Below, piece by piece: positions 53,563 through 61,481 of a stretch of 64,000 bases of DNA. Location of the stretch: contig OZ252146.1 of NCBI GenBank assembly GCA_965248735.1, positions 1,178,001 through 1,242,000 on the forward strand, written 5' to 3'. The DNA is from Aldehydirespirator sp965248735 (lineage in GTDB: Bacteria > Actinomycetota > Acidimicrobiia > Acidimicrobiales > Aldehydirespiratoraceae). How positions within the stretch are numbered: the stretch's first letter is position 1; every line of letters begins with the position of its first letter. A program made the translations under genes and the position numbers. Under the pieces are notes generated by a model. That model did not search any database, had not been told where the DNA came from, and was given only the letters and a program-made list of their open reading frames with translations.

Positions 53563-54414
53563 ATGGGCGTGACAAGCAGGGTTGCACTGGGCGTGTCCGT
53601 GCTCGCTCTGGCGGTGGCGGTGCTGGCTCTGGTCGTGGCGTCGCGTGACTCGGGCGAGGACGTTGAAGCGCCGGTTCCTGAAGAGCAGGTTGCATCGGCA
53701 CCGGATCGGCAACCCGACACAGCGGTGACCGAAGCGGTGGTTACCGTGCCGGAGCCGGGCCCGACACCTGCCGATTCAGCCGCACCGACGACAGAGCCGC
53801 CCGATTCAGTGCCGTCGGAGACGCCTGTGTCTCTGCCGGGCGAGCCCTTCGAGTTCGGTCCGGCTCCTGGCGACGTGCTGGCGGTCGTCGGCGTGGACCA
53901 CGACGACGTACTGAACGTCCGCGATGTGCCCTTCGGCCAGATCATCGGCACGCTCGGCCCGCTTGAGCATGGGATCGTCGCGGTGGGCCAGTCTCGGGCT
54001 TTGCCCACGACCGTGTGGCACGAGGTTCGGGTGGGGGCCTCGACGGGCTGGGTGAGCGACGCCTACGTAACCCCGCTGGGCGCGACCTACGACGCGACCA
54101 CCGAGGTGGTGAACATCCTCGGAGAGACCCCGGCGGCCGGGACGATGCCCGAGTTGGGCCGGATCGTCGCCGAGGCGGTGGCCTCTGACGAGCCGCCGTC
54201 GCGGATCACCGTGTCGGCACCCACCGTGATCGGCGATCTCGGCGAGATCACCATGGATGTGGTCGGCCTGGCTGACGACTCGGTCCGCGGGTTCCGGTTG
54301 CACGTGTTCGCTCACCTCGGCGCTGGGACCGAGCCGTTCGTATTGAAGAGCGTCGAGCAGACGCTGATGTGCTACAGCCACCGAGGCGTGAGCGAAGAAG
54401 GCCTCTGCAACTAG
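53563..54414 (+). CDS. Membrane-anchored SH3-like protein, paralogue B
   Basis: 283 residues, or 281 if GTG 53569 is used, which has better spacing to GGAGG. A single membrane anchor (about 5-27) and an acidic Pro/Thr linker (about 30-90) precede the conserved part: LPGEPFEFGPAPG, NVRDVPFGQIIGTLG, TVWHEVRVGASTGWVSDAYVTPLG, ending CYSHRGVSEEGLC. The same order occurs in the gene at 50574, with which it flanks the SGNH hydrolase. It lacks the coiled-coil stalk. Function is unknown; the SH3-like segment suggests wall binding. Confidence 0.72.
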   Translation: MGVTSRVALGVSVLALAVAVLALVVASRDSGEDVEAPVPEEQVASAPDRQPDTAVTEAVVTVPEPGPTPADSAAPTTEPPDSVPSETPVSLPGEPFEFGPAPGDVLAVVGVDHDDVLNVRDVPFGQIIGTLGPLEHGIVAVGQSRALPTTVWHEVRVGASTGWVSDAYVTPLGATYDATTEVVNILGETPAAGTMPELGRIVAEAVASDEPPSRITVSAPTVIGDLGEITMDVVGLADDSVRGFRLHVFAHLGAGTEPFVLKSVEQTLMCYSHRGVSEEGLCN

Positions 54415-54425
54415 CAGCCGACGCT

Positions 54426-55552
54426 ATGGATCGAAATCAAGCGATGTTGACCGCGGCGATAGGGGGCTCGATGATTCCGGCTCATGGCGATCGGCGGGCA
54501 AGCGACCCGTGGGCGGCCATCGAGGCCTGCTACGAGGCGGGCTGGACCGACGGGCTGCCCGTGGTGCCGCCCACCGAGCCGCTGGTGGCGGCGATGCTGG
54601 CCGGCGGGGTGTGGGCCGCGGACGACGTGCTGCTCGACGACCCGTGGAGGGGCCTGGCCGTCACCGCTCGCAAGGCCGCGGTCAACGCAGTCATGGCTGG
54701 CTGCCGCCCCGAGTACTTCCCGGTAGTGGGCGCGACCTTGCAGGCCATGGGCGCTCCCACGTTCGGGCTGCACGCGGTGACGGCCAGCACCGGCGGGGCT
54801 GCCATCCTCGTCGCCGTCAACGGGCCCATCCGCGACGAGATCGGGATCCACTGCAAGGAAACCTCTTCGGTCCCGGGTTCCGGGCCAACGCCACCATCGG
54901 CCGCACCGTCCGGCTGGTGCTGCGCAACTGCCTGATGGCCATACCCGGCGCGCTGGACAAGAGCACCCAGGGCTGGGCCGGCAAGTACGCGATGTGCTTC
55001 GGCGAGGACGAGGCGTCGTGCCTCTGGGAGCCGTTCCACGTTTCTCGGGGCTATGAGCCGTCGCAGAGTACCGTCACGATCATGGCCGCCGAGTCCGGCC
55101 ACAACGTGCTGAACCACGCATCGTCGGACGTGGCCGAGCTGCTGGGAACGTTTGCCGACTCGATGGCGGCGTTCGGCTCGCTCAGCTCGGGCCGGTCGCT
55201 GATCGTGTTCGCTCCCGAGCATGCCCGCAAGATCGCGGCCTCGGGATGGACCCGAACCCAGGTGCAGGAGTACCTGTTCGAGCACTCGGCCCGCTCGTTC
55301 GCAGACGTCAAGCGGGGCGGCAAGGTCGAGCCGGCCGGCTTTGTCGAGGGATTCGACCCGGTGTGGTGGATGGCGTCGGATCCGACGGTCCATCCCGGCG
55401 ACGAGGACATCTTGGTGCGGCGGGGGACCGGCCCGGAGGACATCGCGCTCATGGTCGGCGGCGGCGACGCCGGCGGGCACTCGGCCTTCTTCCCCACATG
55501 GAGCCGCGACCGCAGCGTCCCGCTCGTCACCCGGGAGATAGTTTTGCCATGA
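54426..55552 (+). pseudogene. Partner protein of the UGSC selenoprotein, frameshifted
   Basis: The family usually gives about 375 residues. EAGWTDGLPVVPPTEPLVAAM and KAAVNAVMAGCRPEYFPVV mark the N-terminal half. At about 54855 the frame shifts by one base and the remainder continues in another frame (NLFGPGFRANATIGRTVRLV to FFPTWSRDRSVPLVTREIV). The ATG-proximal half alone would end at 54935. Proteins of this type accompany UGSC genes; the reaction is unknown. The shift may be a real mutation or a sequence error. The stop overlaps a micro-ORF start (ATGA). Confidence 0.7.
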
Positions 55553-55610
55553 CGGTCGCGCCGTGACGGTCAACCTTCACGCCATGACCTCAGGAGTCAT
55601 CAACCCATGA
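55549..55610 (+). other. Two coupled micro-ORFs before the UGSC gene
   Basis: ATG 55549 overlaps the preceding stop and opens MTVAP, ending in TGA that overlaps GTG 55563. This opens MTVNLHAMTSGVINP, ending in TGA that overlaps the ATG of the UGSC gene at 55607. The three starts share the block TGACGGTC. Start-to-start distances are 14 and 44 nt. Confidence 0.55.
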
Positions 55611-56460
55611 CGGTCACGCTCATCGATCCGACCCTCGCCCCGGCCGGCGGGGGCCGCGCTCTGGCGGCCAGGCTCAACACCCTCGACGGCGCCGTGCTCG
55701 GGCTGGTAACAACGGCAAGGCCCGCGGCCGCGAGATCCTCCAGCGGGTAGCTGAGAACCTCGCGGCCAAACACCAACTGGGCGGCACGGTCATGATCACC
55801 AAGCCCGACTCCAGCTTCCCGGCCCCGCCCGAAGACGTCGAAATGCTGGCCGCAGACGCCACCGCCATCATCGCCGCCATCGGCGATTGAGGCAGCTGCT
55901 CGTCGGGCAGTGTGCTCGACGCCGTCCGGTTCGAGGAGCTCGGCCTGCCCGCGGCCGCCATCCTGACCGAGCCGTTCCGGGCCACCGGCCAGGTCATGGC
56001 CGAGCTCCAGGGATTTGCCGGCTACCCGTTCGCCACCATCCCGCACCCGGTGGCCAGCCTCTCCGCCGAGCAGGTCGAGAACGTGGCCGACGCGGTTACC
56101 CCCGCGGTCGAGCGCCTGCTCCTCAGCGGACCCGCTGACGCGCCACCCACGGTTGCCGTCGAGCCGGTTGCTGCTGCCGATGCACCGGCCGGCTCCGATG
56201 CTGGCACAGGCGAGGCGTCGCGGCGCCTCGAAGATGTCGTGGAGACGCTGGCCGAGGCCTTGCGCGCCGACCGCGCCGATCTCACCGCCGAGCGGTCGGG
56301 GAGCCGCATCACTTTCCGGCTCCACATTCCCGACGAGGCGTGCGCGGAGTGCGTGATGCCCTCGTCGATGCTGGTGCCCATGCTCCAGCGTCGCATCGAC
56401 CAAGAGCTCGGCCCCGGCTTGGTGGTGGTTCTCGACGACCCGCGGGACCAGAAGGCGTGA
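55607..56460 (+). CDS. UGSC-family selenoprotein with in-frame TGA (Sec), apparent frameshift
   Basis: Reads MTVTLIDPTLAPAGG, then LNTLDGAVLGL, continues after a one-base shift near 55705 as NNGKARGREILQRVAENLA, and reaches AIIAAIGD-TGA-GSC. The TGA at 55888-55890 falls exactly at the U of the UGSC motif that names this family, and the frame continues for 190 codons (SVLDAVRFEELGLPAAAILT; PFATIPHPVASLSAEQ). A C-terminal extension of about 110 residues ends in ACAECVMPSSML, a NifU-like small domain normally separate. The U-GS-C pair is a redox or nucleophile site; the substrate is unknown. Decoding needs SelA/SelB, both in this window. Confidence 0.75.
55915..55935 (+). promoter_or_regulatory. 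Candidate bacterial SECIS hairpin
   Basis: CTCGA (55915-55919) pairs with TCGAG (55931-55935), and inside it CC/GG closes a GTCC loop whose first base is G at 55924. The loop lies 33 nt after the TGA, within the 16-37 nt range and with the apical G expected for bacterial SECIS elements. Confidence 0.4.
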
Positions 56461-56504
56461 AGCCTGCGAGCAAGTCTCGGGGTTGGGGCGGGTAGCCGCC
56501 GAAC

Positions 56505-57686
56505 TCAGCCCTCGGCGGCGTCCACCGGGTCCAAAGCGTCTAGCGCGGCCACGGCCGCCTCTAGCATCCGGGCGCTGCAGCCGGCCATCTCCACCGGCGG
56601 CACGTGCTCTTTCGACAGCGCCCGGGCCACCGACCTGAAGGCCTCGGCCGCGGCACCGTCGCCCAGCGCTACCGGCTCGCCTGTGTCGAAGCCCTCAGCC
56701 ACGGCAGGTTCGAGGGGAATGCGGCCCAGCAGCGGGACCCCGACCTCGGCCGCGAGGGCCGCGCCCCCTCCCGAGCCGAACACGGGATGACGCTGGCCGT
56801 CAGGCGTGGCCAGGTAGCTCATGTTCTCGATCACGCCCACGATGCGCAGGTAGTTCTTGCGGCCCATGTCCACCGCCCTAGCGGCCACCCTCTGGGCGGC
56901 TGCCGCCGGGGTGGTGACGATGATCATCTCGGCCCTCGGCAGCATCTTGGCCAGGCCCATCTGCACGTCGCCGGTGCCCGGCGGCATGTCGATCAGCAGG
57001 TAGTCGAGGTCGTCGCTCCAGCGCACATCCTCGCAGAAGTGCTGCACGGCCCGATTGAGCATCAGCCCCCGCCACATCAGCGCCGAGTCCTCCCGGTCCA
57101 CGAGGAACCCCATCGACACCACGTCGAGGCGGCCTTCGCCAATCGTCCGGCTGATCGGCACGATCTTGCCGCCGTCGGAGCGGAGCACGCCGTCCACGCC
57201 CAGCATCTGGGGCACCGAGTAGCCCCAGATGTCGGCGTCCATCACCCCGACGTTGAACCCCTCCGCGGCCAGAGCGGCTGCCAGGTTGGTGGTCACTGTG
57301 GATTTGCCCACGCCACCCTTGCCGCTGGCCACCATCAGCACCTTGGTGGTGGGTGGGATGGCCGTGTCGGGGGCCCGCTGCGACACGTTGAAGCGGGCCT
57401 TGGCCATCGCCGCGGCCTTCTCGTCCGCGGTCAGCTCGGCCCACACGATGCGCACCTTGGTCACGCCGGGCAGCGACTCGAGCCGGGCCTTCACGTCGCG
57501 CTGAATCTGGGCCCGCAGAGGGCAGCCCGAGGTGGTGAGGGCGATCTCGACCCGCACCAGGCCCTCGTCGGACACCTGCGCGCCGCGAGCCATGCCCAGC
57601 TCCACCAGGTTGCTGCCCAGCTCGGGATCGACCACACCCCGCATCAGTTCCATGACGGCCTCGGCCGTCGGTGCGGTCGTGGTCAC
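56505..57686 (-). CDS. mrp: Mrp/ApbC-type iron-sulfur carrier ATPase
   Basis: 393 residues. An N-terminal MIP18/FeS-assembly domain (about 8-85, VVDPELGSNLVELGMA and TSGCPLRAQI) is followed by the ParA/Mrp P-loop domain with deviant Walker A SGKGGVGKST (about 120) and MPPGTGDVQM. The CxxC pair that many Mrp proteins use near the C-terminus is missing from the usual position (TPDGQRHPVFGSGGG), as in some actinobacterial members. It lies divergent from the IscA-type gene, fitting a role in Fe-S cluster delivery. Confidence 0.92.
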   Translation of the reverse strand: MTTTAPTAEAVMELMRGVVDPELGSNLVELGMARGAQVSDEGLVRVEIALTTSGCPLRAQIQRDVKARLESLPGVTKVRIVWAELTADEKAAAMAKARFNVSQRAPDTAIPPTTKVLMVASGKGGVGKSTVTTNLAAALAAEGFNVGVMDADIWGYSVPQMLGVDGVLRSDGGKIVPISRTIGEGRLDVVSMGFLVDREDSALMWRGLMLNRAVQHFCEDVRWSDDLDYLLIDMPPGTGDVQMGLAKMLPRAEMIIVTTPAAAAQRVAARAVDMGRKNYLRIVGVIENMSYLATPDGQRHPVFGSGGGAALAAEVGVPLLGRIPLEPAVAEGFDTGEPVALGDGAAAEAFRSVARALSKEHVPPVEMAGCSARMLEAAVAALDALDPVDAAEG

Positions 57687-57807
57687 GCTGCGATGCTACC
57701 GTGGTGCTTGCCGGGCCGATCCGGGCCGCCGGTAGCCATGCCGGTCACCGGTGGGTAGGTTGGACCCGGCGCAGCAGCCCGCTATCATCAGCGCACCGGG
57801 AGCCATC

Positions 57808-58128
57808 ATGATCACACTCACCGAAAAGGCGTCGGCCAAGGTATCTGAGCTCATCACGGCCGAGGGCGAGGACGGCCTCGCCCTGCGGGTGGCGGTGCGC
57901 CCCGGCGGCTGCTCGGGCTTCTCCTACGAGATGTACTTCGACACCGACTTGGTCGAGGGCGACACCAAGGCGACCTTCGGCGACGTTCAGGTGGTAGTCG
58001 ACCCGTCGTCGGCCATGCTGCTCGACGGGGCCACGCTCGACTACTCCGACGGACTGCAGTCGGCGGGGTTCGCGATCGACAACCCCAACGCGCAGCGCAG
58101 CTGCGGCTGCGGCCAGAGCTTCAGCTAG
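57808..58128 (+). CDS. A-type iron-sulfur carrier (IscA/ErpA)
   Basis: 106 residues with the three cluster Cys of the HesB/IscA family: Cys35 in PGGCSGFSY, and Cys99 and Cys101 in SCGCGQSF. It accepts and delivers 2Fe-2S or 4Fe-4S clusters. The ATG has GGGAG 7 nt upstream. Clusters are needed by the neighbouring 2Fe-2S molybdoenzyme-like protein and WhiB. Confidence 0.95.
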   Translation: MITLTEKASAKVSELITAEGEDGLALRVAVRPGGCSGFSYEMYFDTDLVEGDTKATFGDVQVVVDPSSAMLLDGATLDYSDGLQSAGFAIDNPNAQRSCGCGQSFS

Positions 58129-58215
58129 CCGCCGCCCGTACTATCCGCTGGCCGCGGCCGCGCTCCGGCCTCGCCGGGAGGGAGGCGTCGGCGCGCCGAT
58201 CTAGCCTGCGGTGCC

Positions 58216-59895
58216 ATGGCCTTCGTGCAGGGTGACGCCTTCGAGATCGTTGTAGACGGTGCTGCGGTGCTCGTCGCCGACGAGCGGCTGACGCTGCTGG
58301 ACGTGTTGCGCGAGCAGCTCGGCGTGCGCTCGGTGAAGGACGGGTGCAGCCCGCAGGGACAATGCGGCTGCTGCACGGTGCTGGTGGACGGTCAGCCCCG
58401 GGTGGCCTGTGTCACCCCGGCCCGCCGGGTGCGAGACCGCAACATCACGACTCTCGACGGCCTCGACGCCCAAGTGCGCGACGGCTGGGCTCAAGCGTTC
58501 GCGGCCACGGGCGGCAGCCAGTGCGGGTTCTGCACGCCGGGGATCATCTGCCGCTTCGTAGGTCTCGACGCGAAGGGCGCCGATCACGACGACCGGGACG
58601 TCGCGGCCCGCGCCCTTGCGGCCCATCTCTGCCGCTGCACCGGCTGGCACCCGATCCTCGATGCCTGGCAAGCCTTTCCCGGCCTGGCCGTGCCGGCTCC
58701 CGGAAGTGGAGGCGCCGGGCTCGCTGACGCTGACCGGCGGGTCGATGCTGATCGGCGGGCCGAAGCTGACCGGCGGGCAATGATCGAGGGGGGCTCGTCT
58801 CAGTCGACCGGACCTCATGTCGCTCTCGGGACGGGCGGCTTCGCCGACGACACCGCGCCGGCGGGCGCCCTGGTCGCGGTGCGGGCCGGCGAGGGCTGCG
58901 ATGCCGCCGACGAGCACGGCTGGGTGGTTGCCGAGACCCCCGCTGAGGCTCGGCGGCTGGCCGGCCGCGTGCCCGGTCGGCGCACTACCGCCAGCTGGGA
59001 CCCGCCGCTGGACGTGCCGGCGGGGGATTGGGCGGTCACGCTGCGCACGAGCTGGACCGATCCCGGCTATCTGGAGACCGACGCAGCTTGGTGTGAGCCC
59101 GGCGGCGAGCCCGCCTCCCCGCTCGGCAACGGCGGCGCGTTCGGCGGCAAGCTCCACTCGCCGGTGGCCGAGGCCGCCTGCCGCCTGGCCGCGCGTCACG
59201 GCCGGCCGGTCCGGGTGCTGTGGTCCCGACCCGACACGGTCGAGCTGGGCCCCAAGCGGCCGCCGATCGCCGCGGGGATGCGGCCCGACGGCACCGGCGA
59301 GATGGTGGTGGCCCGCACCCCGGGCATCGTCGAGGCGATCCAGGCCTACGCGCCAGCCCTAACAATCACCGAGGTGGACCTTCCCGGACCGCCCACCTCG
59401 TCACAGGTGCGGGCCGCGGGCTGGGCGGAGGCCGCGGTGCTGCTCGCCGCGGTCCGGGGCGTGACCGGTTGGATCGCGGCGCCCGATGGGGGATCGGCCG
59501 CAGCCGCGGTCCGGGACGAACCGGGCTGGATCGCCTGCCCCGGCGGCGGATCGGCCACCGCCGCGGTGCACGCCGACGGCTCAATCAGGGTGCGGGTGAG
59601 GGCGGGACGCCCCCTCGACGAGACCGTGCTGCGCTCCTACTGCACCGGCGCGGCCCACATGGCCTACTCGTGGGTAACCAGCGAGAGCCTCGGCGTCGAT
59701 CCCGACGGCATCGTCCACGACCTGACCGTGCGGTCCTTCGGCATCGTCGGCGCGGCCCAGATGCTGCCCGTCAAGGTCGAGATCGTCGACGACGGCTCCG
59801 AGCCCGTCAACGGCAGCGACGCCGTGTTCGCGGCGGTGGCCGCCGCGGTATGGATCCAGCGGGGATGCCCGCCGGTGTGGCCCACCGGCCGGTGA
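58216..59895 (+). CDS. Compact xanthine-dehydrogenase-like fusion (2Fe-2S + molybdopterin part)
   Basis: 559 residues. Residues 1 to about 160 are a complete two-cluster iron-sulfur subunit: CSPQGQCGCC and a later C for the plant-type cluster, then CGFCTPG and CRCTGWHP for the second. A charged linker (DRRVDADRRAEADRRA) leads to a short molybdopterin-type part: GNGGAFGGKLHSPVAEAAC, then RSYCTGAAHM and a final GSEPVNGSDA, where Glu matches the catalytic Glu region. Normal large subunits have about 750 residues; about 390 remain. An FAD subunit is not adjacent. Whether it binds Moco is uncertain. Confidence 0.75.
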   Translation: MAFVQGDAFEIVVDGAAVLVADERLTLLDVLREQLGVRSVKDGCSPQGQCGCCTVLVDGQPRVACVTPARRVRDRNITTLDGLDAQVRDGWAQAFAATGGSQCGFCTPGIICRFVGLDAKGADHDDRDVAARALAAHLCRCTGWHPILDAWQAFPGLAVPAPGSGGAGLADADRRVDADRRAEADRRAMIEGGSSQSTGPHVALGTGGFADDTAPAGALVAVRAGEGCDAADEHGWVVAETPAEARRLAGRVPGRRTTASWDPPLDVPAGDWAVTLRTSWTDPGYLETDAAWCEPGGEPASPLGNGGAFGGKLHSPVAEAACRLAARHGRPVRVLWSRPDTVELGPKRPPIAAGMRPDGTGEMVVARTPGIVEAIQAYAPALTITEVDLPGPPTSSQVRAAGWAEAAVLLAAVRGVTGWIAAPDGGSAAAAVRDEPGWIACPGGGSATAAVHADGSIRVRVRAGRPLDETVLRSYCTGAAHMAYSWVTSESLGVDPDGIVHDLTVRSFGIVGAAQMLPVKVEIVDDGSEPVNGSDAVFAAVAAAVWIQRGCPPVWPTGR

Positions 59896-59919
59896 GCCTC
59901 GGAAGCTGACAAGCTCCAG

Positions 59920-60536
59920 ATGCTCGCCAACAGCATGCGAATCATGTCGGCGTCCTGGCGTGTGCTTCGCCAGGACCGGGAGCTGTTGCTGTTCCCGCTC
60001 ATGGCGCTCGCGACGTCGGCATTGATCCTGGTGATGACGTATTTCGGTGCGAGGGCAGCGGGAGTACCGCAGATCGAACCCGACGGCACGACGTCGGTCG
60101 CAATTGCTCTTGACTCTTGGGCGGCGCCAGCCTGCTCTGGGAGATCGCGGTGTTCCTGACGATCCCGGCGATAGTGATCGACGACCTCGGCCCGGTCCGG
60201 GCGCTGAAGCGGTCGGTGTCATTGCTGAGACACACGTGGGGCGAGAACCTGGCGGCCAACGCAGGGTTGGGCATAGTCGCTGCGGTGCTGCTGATCCCGG
60301 GCGTGCCGGTCACGGCGGTGCTGGCCGGTTCCGACAACCCGTTGCTCTACATCGGCGGACCGGTTTCCTTCGTGGCTTGGATCGTGACAGTGATGGTGGG
60401 GATCACCACCCTCTACACGATCTATGAGACTGCTCTCTACCTCTACGCCACCGTCGGCCGCCCCGTCGCGACCTTCGACGAGAAGATGCTGGAGGCAGGG
60501 TTCACCGTCAAGGGCAGCGGCCCGCGGAGCGGCTAG
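59920..60536 (+). pseudogene. DUF6159-type membrane protein with internal deletion
   Basis: The start reads ASWRVLRQDRELLLFPLMAL with the first membrane helix, and then the frame ends at 60159. From about 60115 another frame gives the C-terminal part (TIPAIVIDDLGPVRALKRSV and TWGENLAANAGLG, with two to three helices). The middle of about 100 residues seen in the family is missing, so the gene suffered an internal deletion with loss of frame. Confidence 0.7.
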
Positions 60537-60560
60537 ACGCCGGGTCGCCCGACGGTCCGC

Positions 60561-60764
60561 TCAGTGGGCGCGGGGATAGCCGGTCTCGGCTTCCTTGCGC
60601 GCCAGCTCCAAGTACTCGTTCGGGCCGTCCTCGTTGCGATTGGAGGCGTCGGCATCGCCCTTGAGAAAGCTCCCCAGCGCCGCAGCCAGGATCCCGCCGC
60701 TCACGAGGATCGCCACCGGGAACAAGACGACCAGCACGATCACCATCACCACAGCTCCGGCCAC
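60561..60764 (-). CDS. Small membrane protein, function unknown
   Basis: About 67 residues with one strong hydrophobic segment (VVMVIVLVVLFPVAILVSGG) and a charged C-terminal tail rich in Asn/Asp/Glu (NRNEDGPNEYLELARKEAE). The start is uncertain: GTG 60764 or ATG 60746, the latter with GGAG 8 nt upstream. No family recognised. It converges with the decayed DUF6159 gene. Confidence 0.5.
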   Translation of the reverse strand: MAGAVVMVIVLVVLFPVAILVSGGILAAALGSFLKGDADASNRNEDGPNEYLELARKEAETGYPRAH

Positions 60765-60919
60765 GCCTCCAGCATAAGCGCGGCCGGCCACGCCGGGAGC
60801 CACAGCCAGCAGGCCGGGGCGGCCCGCCAGCCCGCCGGCCAACCGGCTCGGTGACAGGCCCCGCCAAACCGGGAGTGACAGTCCTAGGGACAACGATCGC
60901 GACGTCTAGGGTCTGACCG

Positions 60920-61441
60920 GTGCATCAGTTCGTGGGGGGACACCGCCGAACGGGGAGGGGCGAGCAGCTGCTGAAGGTGGTCGAGCCCGCAACCGGCGCG
61001 GTACTGGCCGAGGTGGATACGGCCTCGCCCGCCGACGTGGACGATGCCGTGGCCGCGGCCAACGAGGCCGCAGCCGAACTGGAGCGGCTCAGCTTCTTCG
61101 AGCGGGCCGAGCTGCTCTGTGCCGCGGCCGACAGACTCGACGCGCGCTCTGCGCCTCTCGCCGAGCAGTTGGCCCGCGAGTCGGGCAAGCCCCTGGCCGC
61201 GGAGGCCGTGGACGAGCTGGCCGAGTCGGCGGAGATCTTCCGGCTGGCCGCCGAGGAGATCAAGCGACTGGAGACGCACGTCCTGCCCAGCGTCGACCCG
61301 AACAAGCGGGTGTTTACCCATCGCAAGCCCAACGGCGTCTACGCGCTGATCACGCCGTGGAACTTCCCGATGAACATCCCGGCCGAGTTGCTGGCCGCGG
61401 CGCTGGCCGCGGGCAACCCGGCCGTGATCAAGCCGACATGA
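60920..61441 (+). pseudogene. N-terminal fragment of an aldehyde dehydrogenase
   Basis: 173 residues from a GTG: VVEPATGAVLAEVDTASPAD, then LARESGKPLAAEA and YALITPWNFPMNIPAELLAA, ending at NPAVIKPT, where a full enzyme continues for about 300 residues with the NAD pocket and catalytic Cys. The stop forms ATGA with a 15-codon frame MTDLRTAIIDTGRSR (61438-61485), which looks like the start of another enzyme gene and is itself cut. Both were probably truncated in one deletion. Confidence 0.8.
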
Positions 61442-61481
61442 CCGACCTGCGAACCGCCATCATCGACACCGGCCGGTCCCG

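Noticed and set aside
55690..55710. Programmed -1 frameshift in the UGSC gene
   Set aside because: No X-XXY-YYZ slippery heptamer or clear downstream pseudoknot is seen, and the partner gene has a similar break; mutation or sequence error is simpler.
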